A stretch of 64,000 bases of DNA. Source: Planctomycetota bacterium. GTDB lineage: Bacteria; Planctomycetota; Planctomycetia; Gemmatales; Gemmataceae. Made by a program: the position numbers and the translations under genes. Of this stretch, positions 27,307 to 35,810 are shown piece after piece. The notes under the pieces are model-generated. The model searched no databases, was not told the DNA's origin, and was given only the letters and a program-made list of their open reading frames with translations. The stretch covers positions 97,378 to 161,377 of the forward strand of contig JAIOPV010000188.1 of assembly GCA_021413735.1 (NCBI GenBank), read 5' to 3'. The number at the start of each line of letters is the position of its first letter. Positions within the stretch are counted from its first letter, which is position 1.

Positions 27307-27577
27307 GGCAGGGCAAGCGCGGATGGAAGGCACCAGCGTGGTCACAGGAGCAGAAGGATAAGTTGATGGAACTGGCGCCGACGGGAGACATCACGAAGGA
27401 AATCGCCCGAGCGGTTGGCAAGCACGTCGTCGAGTGCCACAAGATGTTCAAAATGCTCTATTCGTATGCCGCACTCGGCAAGCCGGAGATAGTTGTCGAG
27501 AACGGCGTCCGAATCACGAAATGCCCACCCGCTTACGCCCGTGGCGTCTGGCCCGACCGGAACGTGGGAAGCAAGTC

Positions 27578-27784
27578 GTGATCGCCCAAGTACACGCCCT
27601 GTCTCTGAACCGGCGGAACATGATTGAAGCGGCGAGGCAGGATTATGAATTGGCGAAGGAACACTTCCGGACTGTCTGCGAGTCGCGGCGACCACTGCAC
27701 GCCGGGGACGCTGAGCGGTTCCGGGAGGCCCACGAACGCATGATGTACGCCGGGAGCAGGTATCGAGCAGTGCTCACGAGTTGA
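27578..27784 (+). CDS. hypothetical protein
   Basis: GTG start overlapping the upstream stop at 27581. Confidence 0.45.
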   Translation: MIAQVHALSLNRRNMIEAARQDYELAKEHFRTVCESRRPLHAGDAERFREAHERMMYAGSRYRAVLTS

Positions 27785-27809
27785 AGGGCGACCGTTGCAA
27801 GAACGGGTA

Positions 27810-27837
27810 GACCGCCCCTCAAGATCGAAGGGCGGTC
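27810..27837. terminator. stem-loop between convergent genes (possible bidirectional terminator)
   Basis: gaccgccc-N12-gggcggtc perfect 8-bp stem; no U tract. Confidence 0.4.
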
Positions 27838-27844
27838 AAGTTGC

Positions 27845-27985
27845 TTACGCGAGGCCTGCAGCTTGGAGCCTCCGCAGGTATCGCGCCTTCGCACTCGCCT
27901 GCGCCGCTTCACGCTGCAGCGTGCGATAAATGATCGGCCCCGCCACCGGGCCATACCGTCGCACGTAACTTGCCAATCGTCGCAT
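27845..27985 (-). CDS. hypothetical small basic protein (46 aa)
   Basis: MRRLASYVRRYGPVAGPIIYRTLQREAAQASAKARYLRRLQAAGLA; below ORF-track cutoff. Confidence 0.4.
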   Translation of the reverse strand: MRRLASYVRRYGPVAGPIIYRTLQREAAQASAKARYLRRLQAAGLA

Positions 27986-27998
27986 GATAACCCTCCGG

Positions 27999-28451
27999 TT
28001 AGGTGTTCCGAACCGCACGAGCGGCCCGAGCGTTCAACTCATCGTTCAGGACGTTCCAGACCCGCTCGTTCATCCGATAACGGCCGGGCTTGCCGCCCAT
28101 CGATTCGAAGATCTGGATGTTGCGGGGCGTTTCCCAGCGGCCCAATCCAGCGATGAGGCTATGCGCCTTCCGCTGAGGGTCGGCGCCGACCGGAACATCG
28201 GCCAGGAACTCGGCGATCTCGGCAAGGGTTCGGCCTTCGCCTGCAGGAACACGCTCCACGAAGGGGATAATCAGCATCTCCCCCGTCTTTGTGCTGAGCA
28301 GGCCGATGATTTCGGCGCGAGAAAGATCCTCGTCGCTCTCCTCCTCTGGCGGCGTGACCGTCGCGGTCAGGCGTTGCTGGGCCAACGTGAGCTGGCTAAT
28401 GCCGTAGCTCACGTCAGCGGGGTCATTCAGATTGATCGTAAGGTGGGCCAT
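27999..28451 (-). CDS. hypothetical protein
   Basis: MAHLTINLNDPADVSYGISQLTLAQQ...; SD-like CCAGAGGAGGCC upstream of ATG. Confidence 0.65.
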   Translation of the reverse strand: MAHLTINLNDPADVSYGISQLTLAQQRLTATVTPPEEESDEDLSRAEIIGLLSTKTGEMLIIPFVERVPAGEGRTLAEIAEFLADVPVGADPQRKAHSLIAGLGRWETPRNIQIFESMGGKPGRYRMNERVWNVLNDELNARAARAVRNT

Positions 28452-28529
28452 TTTAGTGGCCTCCTCTGGGAAAAAGGGGAATAGCAGGATTTGGGCCACA
28501 TCGGAATGATACGCGAGTGGCGTGAGCCA

Positions 28530-28584
28530 GTCAACCAACTGGCCCAGATTATTTTGAATTGACCCAGAATTGACGTGAGTTGAC
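28530..28584. repeat. iteron-like GAATTGAC repeats at ~10-11 bp spacing
   Basis: gaattgac 28556, gaattgac 28567, gagttgac 28577, plus inverse gtcaac 28530. Confidence 0.45.
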
Positions 28585-28594
28585 CGAAATTAGC

Positions 28595-28795
28595 TCAGTG
28601 CAGGACCGGCTTCCCGAGCTTCCCGCGGATGACCCACTCCCGAGCCAGCCACCGCGCGCGGCGGATGTTCTCGCACTCGACCCACCAGACCGCCTGTTTC
28701 GACCGCCGCACGTTCCCCGTGACGCGGAAGAAGACCACAAAGCCGTCCTCTATTTCCGCGCGCCGGTCGCCCTGCTCAACGGCCTCGGGAGTCAT
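28595..28795 (-). CDS. hypothetical protein
   Basis: MTPEAVEQGDRRAEIEDGFVVFF...; coupled to upstream gene. Confidence 0.5.
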   Translation of the reverse strand: MTPEAVEQGDRRAEIEDGFVVFFRVTGNVRRSKQAVWWVECENIRRARWLAREWVIRGKLGKPVLH

Positions 28796-29136
28796 GGCTC
28801 GACCTCGGGCCAATGAAACGGGATGCCGTTGCGCTGAATGATCTTGAAGCCGCGTCTCATCATCGCGGCACCTGCTCCCATCTGCTCAGCGTCAGGAACG
28901 TCCATGAAGCGGATCGATGGCACGTTGTGCTCATCGCCTCGAAGGATATCGCCGACCTGCGGTTCGAGCAGGTGCAAGCTCTCCTCCGCGACCTCGATTT
29001 GGTAGCTCGCTCCAGCAATCTGTGGCAAACTTTCCGTCAGCCAGAGACCGTTCCGCTTCTTGAACTTCATGCCGAAGTCGAGGGCCATTGAGTACGCGTG
29101 GTGGGCACGAGATGCGGGGTAAAAGCATCGGGTCAT
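28792..29136 (-). CDS. hypothetical protein
   Basis: 114 aa ORF, coupled. Confidence 0.55.
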   Translation of the reverse strand: MTRCFYPASRAHHAYSMALDFGMKFKKRNGLWLTESLPQIAGASYQIEVAEESLHLLEPQVGDILRGDEHNVPSIRFMDVPDAEQMGAGAAMMRRGFKIIQRNGIPFHWPEVEP

Positions 29137-29408
29137 GCGGCCTCGTCTTCCTGATCGGGAAGCATCCCGAGCGCGTTCAAGTAAACGTCAAGTCTTGTTT
29201 CCTGCTCCTCGCGCTCCTGCGGCTCCATCTTTCGCAGTTTGATGATTTGGCGGATCGCCTTCACATCGAAACCGTTACCGGCCGCTTCGGCAAACACGTC
29301 GCGGATGTCAGCTGCAATCCCGGCCTTCTCTTCTTCGAGCTTCTCGACGCGGCCAATGATGCTCTTGAGTTGATCGACGGCAACGCCGCCTACTTTTGCT
29401 TTGGTCAT
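29133..29408 (-). CDS. GapR-like (DUF2312) DNA-binding protein
   Basis: 'VDQLKSIIGRVEKLEEEKAGIAADIRDVFAEAAGNGFDVKAIRQIIKLRKMEPQEREEQETRLDVYLNALG' matches the family pattern. Confidence 0.9.
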   Translation of the reverse strand: MTKAKVGGVAVDQLKSIIGRVEKLEEEKAGIAADIRDVFAEAAGNGFDVKAIRQIIKLRKMEPQEREEQETRLDVYLNALGMLPDQEDEAA

Positions 29409-29469
29409 ACAGATGCCTTTCGGTTGGTTGGTGCGACGGAATCCGCCGTCGCTTCGGCCTTAAATTTGG

Positions 29470-30636
29470 TTACGGTCGCGTCAGCAGCGTCAGCCCGCTC
29501 TCGGCGCGGGTAAGAGCCGTATAGAGCCACTTGTCCTTGTTTTCTCGGAACGCGATGCTGTCATCGATGACGGTTACATGGTCCCACTGACTGCCTTGAG
29601 CTTTATGGCAAGTGACGATGTAGCCGAAATCGAACTCGTTGAGCGACGGCTTGAACCCCGGAACCTTCTCCGACTTCCCTTCGGTGAAGTGGTTGTTGAA
29701 ATGAACCGGATCGGTCAGCAAGTCTTCGACATTTGAGGGCAGATCTTCCATCGCCACAGAAAGGGAGTAAACGTCCCGGCCACGGGCTTGGGAGTCAGAA
29801 ACTGAGACGAGGCGCCCGATCCCGCCGTTAAAGATCCCTTCCTTGTGGTTGTTCTTACAGCAGATCAGCTTCTCGCCCGGAAGCGGTCGTTGTCCCCCGT
29901 GGCCGAGGCGGGCGCGGAGCCGCTTGTTGTAAACCCAGCGCACCCGGTTCAGACCGCAGATCGGTTGCGTGTCCTGCCGGTAGATCAGCTCCTGCGTCTC
30001 CTTCGTCAGCAGGCGTACTTCAATGCCATTCTTCGAGTAGCCGACCGGTAATCGCTCGCCCTTGCGTGCCAGAGTCGCAAGTTCGAGGATTGGGCTGTCT
30101 GCCGCTTGGCGGTGGATCTCATGCAGGAACACATCGGGTACGTCGCGCGTGAATGCACCTTGACCGTTGACCGGTGGGAGTTGGCCGGGGTCGCCCATGA
30201 CGAGAATCTTCTTGCCGAACGATCGCAAGTCGTCGGCGAGGCGGTCGTCGATCATGCTGCACTCGTCGAGCACGATCAGGTCGGCATCGGCGGCGGCGGA
30301 TGCCTCGGAGAGCACGAACTTCAATTCCTTCGTCTTCTTGTCCACCGTCGGCAGATAGATCAGACTGTGGATCGTCTGGGCCGATTCATTCCCCTTCTTG
30401 CGGAGGACGGAAGCTGCCTTGCCCGTGTACGCCGCGGTACGGATGTTCTTGGCGTTGTGCCGCTCCTTGATTTCTTCGATCGCCAGCGCGGCGATGGTCG
30501 ATTTCCCTACACCGGCGTACCCGGCGAGGTAGAACTCGTTCCGGCCCTTCTCGCCGTACCAATCCACAATCGCCTTGATCGCCTTCGCCTGCTCGTCAGT
30601 GGGAGTGATGTCGCTCATGGTCATGCCCGCACTCAA
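29470..30636 (-). CDS. RecD/Dda-like ATP-dependent helicase
   Basis: 'LAGYAGVGKSTIAALA', 'LIVLDECSMIDD', 'GDPGQLPPV', 'VTCHKAQGSQWDHVTVID'. Confidence 0.9.
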   Translation of the reverse strand: MSAGMTMSDITPTDEQAKAIKAIVDWYGEKGRNEFYLAGYAGVGKSTIAALAIEEIKERHNAKNIRTAAYTGKAASVLRKKGNESAQTIHSLIYLPTVDKKTKELKFVLSEASAAADADLIVLDECSMIDDRLADDLRSFGKKILVMGDPGQLPPVNGQGAFTRDVPDVFLHEIHRQAADSPILELATLARKGERLPVGYSKNGIEVRLLTKETQELIYRQDTQPICGLNRVRWVYNKRLRARLGHGGQRPLPGEKLICCKNNHKEGIFNGGIGRLVSVSDSQARGRDVYSLSVAMEDLPSNVEDLLTDPVHFNNHFTEGKSEKVPGFKPSLNEFDFGYIVTCHKAQGSQWDHVTVIDDSIAFRENKDKWLYTALTRAESGLTLLTRP

Positions 30637-31562
30637 AGCTGCAAGCCCAGCGTGAGCGAATCTTCCGCCTTCTTCTGGCGGTCATCCGCCATGCGGGCCA
30701 GTTCCTTATTCTCGTCGTGCTTCGACAAGAGGACCTTCTTCTGCTTGCCGGTAAGGGTTTCCCAGAAGCCGACATAAGCCGTCGTTCCCTGCGCGGCATA
30801 CTCAATGGCCTGATTCACCAGCGCCTCGGGGTTCTCCTCGGCAGGTACGCCGCCATCTGCCCACGCGCGGAGCTTGCGACCCATCTCTTTCGAGACCAGC
30901 GGCTGTTCACCCTGGAAGAGGGGGAGGAGCGGTTCGGGGCACTTCGTCACGATCGGGCGGTGCGTGCCCTCTTCCAGAAGGAGGGACAGCGTCATCTCGA
31001 ACGCGAAGTTCTTCTCCTGCACCGGCTGCAGTCCCTTGGGAACGAACTGCTCCTTGCCGCTGCTGTCCTTGATGATGACCGTCTTCTCGCGCGCCCGGAG
31101 GCAGAAGATGATGTGCATCGACGAAGCGAGAAGGTGATTCATCATCCGTTTGTGGAGCATTTTCGCTTTCGCCCAGTTCGGCATGCCCTTCAACTTGTTG
31201 TTCTCCGCGATGTCCGTGCAGCCGCCTTCGCCTTCCCATTCGTGCGTAGCGCTGTCGATGACCAGAACTTTGCACCCATGCTTCTCGAACGCCTCGACTG
31301 CGGCGGTGTAACTTTCAGGGGTGAATGGTTCCCTGATCTCGGCGATCTCGTACCCGTCGGGAAGCGCCGCCATAATGCCAGGGCTGTCCGCGTACATGCT
31401 GCCGCGACCGTTCTCGGTGTCGAGGAAGCCGACCGAGCCTTTCCCGGCCAGACCGGCGGCGAGGAGGAGAGCGGAGTAGGTATTGCCCGACCCGGAGACC
31501 CCGGACAGGCTGATGAGCATGGGGACGGCTTTGCGTTTTGCGGGGAGGATGGAGACTGTCAT
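30633..31562 (-). CDS. phage RecA-like/AAA_24 (Sak4-like) ATPase
   Basis: 'SGVSGSGNTYSALLLAAGL', 'VLVIDSATHEWEGEGG', 'MNHLLASSMHIIFCLRAREK'. Confidence 0.8.
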   Translation of the reverse strand: MTVSILPAKRKAVPMLISLSGVSGSGNTYSALLLAAGLAGKGSVGFLDTENGRGSMYADSPGIMAALPDGYEIAEIREPFTPESYTAAVEAFEKHGCKVLVIDSATHEWEGEGGCTDIAENNKLKGMPNWAKAKMLHKRMMNHLLASSMHIIFCLRAREKTVIIKDSSGKEQFVPKGLQPVQEKNFAFEMTLSLLLEEGTHRPIVTKCPEPLLPLFQGEQPLVSKEMGRKLRAWADGGVPAEENPEALVNQAIEYAAQGTTAYVGFWETLTGKQKKVLLSKHDENKELARMADDRQKKAEDSLTLGLQL

Positions 31563-31571
31563 GACAACCCC

Positions 31572-32825
31572 CTACGCCGCAGTAGAGGTTTCGTTGTCAC
31601 GGGCAACTTCACCGTCTTCCATGACGATGCCGATCTTGCCCGAGGTGTCCACCCGCTCGATCCAGATCTGGTAGTCGTTCTCCTTCGCCTGCTCGGCGAT
31701 CAGCTTCAGGCCGTCGTCGTCGAGCAAGGAGCCGTCTTTGATCCGGATGACGCGGAGTTTCGGATTGGCAGCCATGGCGATGGCCACGCTGGTGCGGAGC
31801 TGCTCGGCACTGCTGCACTGGTTAAACGGCACTCCGCCGAAGTGGACCCGGCCGTCAGAAAGGGAAAGGCCGGGGACGGGCATCTTGGATTCCTGCAATG
31901 CTTTAGCTTTCGCTGCGTCCCGTTCCGCGATCGCCTTGGTGAGCGCCTCCGCCTCGCCTTCAAAGGCCGCAGACTGTTCAAGCAACTTTCGCTGTTCCCG
32001 GCGGCGCTCGTGTTCGACGTTTTTTTGCTGCCCTTCCTCGATAAGGTTCCTCAGCTCATCGACGTTTACCTTCTTCGGCAGAGCCTCCGCCGTGGCAACC
32101 TGCTTCTCCATCCCAGCGACGTGTTCACGCATCTTGGCCAGCTTGACCTCCAGCTCCGCAATGTCCTTCTTCCCGTCCTCGATCAGACTGACGGTGTCGG
32201 CTCTACGCTCGGCACGGCGGTCGATGTCGGCGTTGTGCTGGGCGGCAGTTTGCAACTTCCCGATTAGCCCGGAGACGTCAACCTGCTCGACGTCCGCCGC
32301 GAACTTGAACTCGTATCCGCCGGCGCGGGCCTTCACTTCCTTTGCCTCGCGGTTCTTCACCGTTCGCTTCTCGAAATCTGCCTTGCTCTTCGCCTCAAGG
32401 TCCTCGATGTCCACGCCGATCTTCGCCACGCGCTTCAGTTCGTCGTACTGCTTCCTCGGATCCATGTGGGCGAACGCCAATGGGTCGAAGGAAAGCTCGC
32501 CGATCAGCTCGTCCAGCATTGCTTGGGGTGACGGGTAGCGGGCGCCGTCGGCGTTCTCGACGGTGAGAGACGTGCCGTTCTGGGTGAAGCGGCGTTCGAC
32601 GATCACGTCGCCCAAGTTCAGGCGGATGCGGGCTTTCTCGGCACCTTCGCGGATCGGCTTCCACTGTATCCCGTCCTTCCCCCCGAGTGCCCAAGAGATG
32701 GAGTCGAGGACGGACGTCTTCCCCGATCCGTTCTTTCCGGTGATCTGGATGAAGTCCTTCGTGGGGGTGATGTCCACGACCTTAAGCTTCTTGACGTTCT
32801 CGGCGGTGAGTTGAACGATCTTCAT
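31572..32825 (-). CDS. SMC/SbcC-like AAA ATPase
   Basis: 'ITGKNGSGKTSVLDSISWALGG' Walker A, coiled coil, C-terminal 'DGSLLDDDGLKLI'; ATG at 32825. Confidence 0.85.
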   Translation of the reverse strand: MKIVQLTAENVKKLKVVDITPTKDFIQITGKNGSGKTSVLDSISWALGGKDGIQWKPIREGAEKARIRLNLGDVIVERRFTQNGTSLTVENADGARYPSPQAMLDELIGELSFDPLAFAHMDPRKQYDELKRVAKIGVDIEDLEAKSKADFEKRTVKNREAKEVKARAGGYEFKFAADVEQVDVSGLIGKLQTAAQHNADIDRRAERRADTVSLIEDGKKDIAELEVKLAKMREHVAGMEKQVATAEALPKKVNVDELRNLIEEGQQKNVEHERRREQRKLLEQSAAFEGEAEALTKAIAERDAAKAKALQESKMPVPGLSLSDGRVHFGGVPFNQCSSAEQLRTSVAIAMAANPKLRVIRIKDGSLLDDDGLKLIAEQAKENDYQIWIERVDTSGKIGIVMEDGEVARDNETSTAA

Positions 32826-32848
32826 TGTGTGATTCCTTTCAGGGTTAG

Positions 32849-33916
32849 TTAAGAAAACATGAGTTGTGGGATGTCGATGTCTTGCAGTACGTGCGGTGCT
32901 CGCACCTCCCGCCACGGCTCGGCCCCGTACCGATCCCGGCACGCTCGGTAAAGCCGCGTGAGGTCGTCCATTTGCATACCAGCGACGTTCCAGTAGACGT
33001 TCATCTCGGCCCCGGACACCTCGGCGTCTTTGAGTTGCACGATTCGCAGGTCGAACGGTTCGGAGGACTCGATGAACACAAAGCCGAAGCCGTGGTTCGA
33101 GCACTCGGTGAAGTCCTTCAGCCATGCTTCCGAAACGTTCCCGTAAGTGGCGATCTGCCCAGAGGCAAGTTGCTGGCGAGCGAGTTCCCGGACGGTGTGG
33201 TAGACGACGCACTGGAGGTGGTAGTTCTCGTAGTAAATCGCTTCAAAAACTGCCTTGTCGGTCGGCTTCCCGCGGGAGTTGGAAAAGGTCTTCAGGTCGA
33301 ACGTCGCGGTCGGGCGGACGTAGTCCATCCGGGCCTTGAGCATCACCCCCGTGTCCGGTTCGCGCACGAAGAAGGAAACCTCCGGCATTCCGCCGGTGAG
33401 AGCGGCGCGGGCGTAAGGGTCTTCGGCGAGTACCGCAGCCGCCCGCTGGATGAGGGAGGATTCTTCCTGCCCGAGGAGCGTCTTCCCGACGTTCAGTTCG
33501 GCGTGTTTCGCCAGTTCGTGGTCCCAGATGACGGCCGGTATTCCGCTCGCCACGATCCGATCGATCAGATCCTGCTTCCGCTTCGCGGACTTTGGCAGTC
33601 CGTGGGCAGCGAGGAATGCTTTCATGTCGTCAGTGGTGACGAGGGCGCCGGGAAAGTCGTCTGCCGAGAGCTTGAGGGCGAACCGTTCGGCGAACCGACC
33701 TGGCTCCAGTCCGAGACAGTGTGCCGCTTTACCGAAACGAAGAGCAGCAGTTTCCGAGCGGGGATCGGCATTCGGATTGAGGTGGTGATGCCAGTAGTTG
33801 AGAGGCGAAACGGCGAGGTGCTTCATTCCGCTACACGACAGCCCTTCGGCCGCCTGGTAATCTTCCTCTGCCATGTTGAAGTAAATCCCCGGCTCGTAAA
33901 CGCACTTCTGGGCCAT
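32849..33916 (-). CDS. PD-(D/E)XK exonuclease, RecE/ExoVIII-like, with SAP-like insert
   Basis: 'CSGMKHLAVSPLNYWH', 'ALRFGKAAHCLGLEP', 'KARMDYVRPTATFDLKTFSNSRG'. Confidence 0.85.
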   Translation of the reverse strand: MAQKCVYEPGIYFNMAEEDYQAAEGLSCSGMKHLAVSPLNYWHHHLNPNADPRSETAALRFGKAAHCLGLEPGRFAERFALKLSADDFPGALVTTDDMKAFLAAHGLPKSAKRKQDLIDRIVASGIPAVIWDHELAKHAELNVGKTLLGQEESSLIQRAAAVLAEDPYARAALTGGMPEVSFFVREPDTGVMLKARMDYVRPTATFDLKTFSNSRGKPTDKAVFEAIYYENYHLQCVVYHTVRELARQQLASGQIATYGNVSEAWLKDFTECSNHGFGFVFIESSEPFDLRIVQLKDAEVSGAEMNVYWNVAGMQMDDLTRLYRACRDRYGAEPWREVRAPHVLQDIDIPQLMFS

Positions 33917-33934
33917 CCCGCATCCTTTGAGTTA

Positions 33935-34017
33935 TTGACGTTGCTACAACGGTGGTGTATGTGTCGCTTATACATGATTCATCAACTCGCGCAAGCGAAA
34001 AGTACAACGGGGTTGTA
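33935..34017. promoter_or_regulatory. divergent promoter/operator region
   Basis: TTGACG-N17-TATGTG (33935-33963); operators TACAACGGTGGTGTA (33945-33959) and TACAACGGGGTTGTA (34003-34017). Confidence 0.55.
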
Positions 34018-34022
34018 ACCAT

Positions 34023-34235
34023 ATGGAAATGCCCATCCTGTCTACCGGAGAGGAATATGCACGGGATATTAAGCGGCGAGCGAAGGCACAAGGGAAGACA
34101 GTTACACGTGTCTTCTACGAGGCGGAGGTAAATTACCGCAACTATAAGGCATGGCGAAGCGAAGGCGTCGATCCTAGCCTGCCGAACCTGAAAAAGGTGT
34201 ATCAGGCACTCGACGCGGGGAGGGCGCACAAATGA
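34023..34235 (+). CDS. small HTH (Cro/CI-like) regulator
   Basis: 'GEEYARDIKRRAKAQGKTVTRVFYEAEVNYRNYKAWRSEGVDPSLPNLKKVYQAL' HTH-like. Confidence 0.55.
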   Translation: MEMPILSTGEEYARDIKRRAKAQGKTVTRVFYEAEVNYRNYKAWRSEGVDPSLPNLKKVYQALDAGRAHK

Positions 34236-34450
34236 GCGGCGACACCCTGAAACTTCTCCAGCAAGCCGTCCGTAAGCGGGGCGGGCACCTCTCGGCCATC
34301 TCCCCCTCGGCTGAAGACCTCTGCGGGATTATCGACCACTGGAACCGCCTGCACTGGGAAGACCGTAACCGCCTGACCGAAGAGAACAAGCAACTCCGAA
34401 CGCGAGTAGAGCGGCTTGAGCGGAAAGCCAGCGGGACGGAGCCGGAGTGA
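34232..34450 (+). CDS. hypothetical protein
   Basis: 72 aa ORF, ATGA-coupled. Confidence 0.6.
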   Translation: MSGDTLKLLQQAVRKRGGHLSAISPSAEDLCGIIDHWNRLHWEDRNRLTEENKQLRTRVERLERKASGTEPE

Positions 34451-34770
34451 GGCGCGCGGCAAGCGTTGACGAAAACCAATCGGAAATCGTTGACCTGTTC
34501 CGCAAGATGGGCGCGAGCGTTGAGCCGACCCACAGCATGGGCTGCGGCTTCCCAGACTTGCTCGTCGGTATCCTCGGTTTCAACTGGCTCGTCGAAGTAA
34601 AAAATGGAAAGAAGCGGCCGAGCGAGCGGCGCCTGACCCCTGACCAGGCGGAATGGCACGAGGCATGGAACGGCCACGTAATCGTGATTGAAACCGTAGA
34701 GCAGGCCATCGCATTCATTCATCGCTGTCGTGAGTTCGCCATCGCGGCAAGCCGCCTTTTGCATCAGTAG
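34447..34770 (+). CDS. VRR-NUC-like nuclease
   Basis: 'GCGFPDLLVGILGFNWLVEVKNGKKRPSERRLTPDQAEWHEAWNG' PD-(D/E)XK signature. Confidence 0.75.
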   Translation: MRRAASVDENQSEIVDLFRKMGASVEPTHSMGCGFPDLLVGILGFNWLVEVKNGKKRPSERRLTPDQAEWHEAWNGHVIVIETVEQAIAFIHRCREFAIAASRLLHQ

Positions 34771-34973
34771 GGCATAAATGCCACGGCAGCGATTATAAGT
34801 GCGGCATAAATACAACTACCTATCATACTGAATTCGTGCTACCCATAATTTCACCCACTCCGCTGGGTGAATATAAGCGGGGCTAGTGCGAAGGGTAGCT
34901 CCCGTTGCGCGAAAAGCGGTTCCTCGATCGCCTGCCCCGTCTTTCACATCGAGGGACGCCATCGAGGAGGCCC

Positions 34974-35810
34974 ATGACTAAACCGCCCGCATTCCAATTT
35001 TACCCCAAAGACTGGTTATCCTCTCCGAGGGTCCAGCTCATGACGCCCGAACAAGAAGGTGCGTATATCCGCCTCCTGTGCTATTGCTGGGACTCCGGCG
35101 ACTGCTCGCTGCCGGATGACGACGACGAACTTGCTGTGCTCTCCCGCCTCGGCGAAGGGTGGTTAAACGGTGGTTCAACGGTGGTACGCAAATGCTTCAT
35201 ACCACACCCCGCGAAGCCCGGGTTTCTGAGTAATGCCAGATTGCTTGAAGAGTCCGAAAAGCAGGGGGCGTGGAAACGGAAATCATCCGAGGGAGGCAAA
35301 AAGAGCGCGGCAAAACGTGCTGAAAACAAAGCAATTCTGAAGGGTGCTTCAACGGTGGCGCAACCAAACACCAACCGTTCGCTTCAACCAAATGCCAACT
35401 CTGCATCTTCTTCTGCATCTTCTCCTGCAGTTAAGAGTGAGGACGATGACCAGCGCGCGCACGACGCAACCCCGTTCCAGAGAGTTTACGATCTTGGCTG
35501 CGAGCTATTTCCCCAGCTCGCCACTCAGAACACTAGCTCGATCCACCAGTGGATAACGAGCGGCGCCGATGTCGATCTGGACATCCTGCCGGAGATTAAG
35601 CGAATCCACGGCAAGGGGGTAAAGCCTCGGGGATGGGGATTGTTCACCCAGGACATCGCTGATGCCAAGGCGCGCCGGGAAGCACCGCTTCCGCAAGGTG
35701 ACCCGAAGCCCGAACGTCTGACGCGGAAGCACAGCAACTTCGAGAAGCAGGACTACTTCGCAGGAACCGAGGGTTTTGAAGTTATCGGGGGACCGAATGT
35801 CGCATCTTAG
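34974..35810 (+). CDS. phage replication protein, DUF1376
   Basis: 'PPAFQFYPKDWLSSPRVQLMTPEQEGAYIRLLCYCWDSG'. Confidence 0.9.
   Translation: MTKPPAFQFYPKDWLSSPRVQLMTPEQEGAYIRLLCYCWDSGDCSLPDDDDELAVLSRLGEGWLNGGSTVVRKCFIPHPAKPGFLSNARLLEESEKQGAWKRKSSEGGKKSAAKRAENKAILKGASTVAQPNTNRSLQPNANSASSSASSPAVKSEDDDQRAHDATPFQRVYDLGCELFPQLATQNTSSIHQWITSGADVDLDILPEIKRIHGKGVKPRGWGLFTQDIADAKARREAPLPQGDPKPERLTRKHSNFEKQDYFAGTEGFEVIGGPNVAS

Noticed and set aside
30717-32267. 516-aa + strand ORF opposite Sak4-like/SbcC-like genes
   Set aside because: Shadow ORF; the leftward strand encodes recognisable ATPases.
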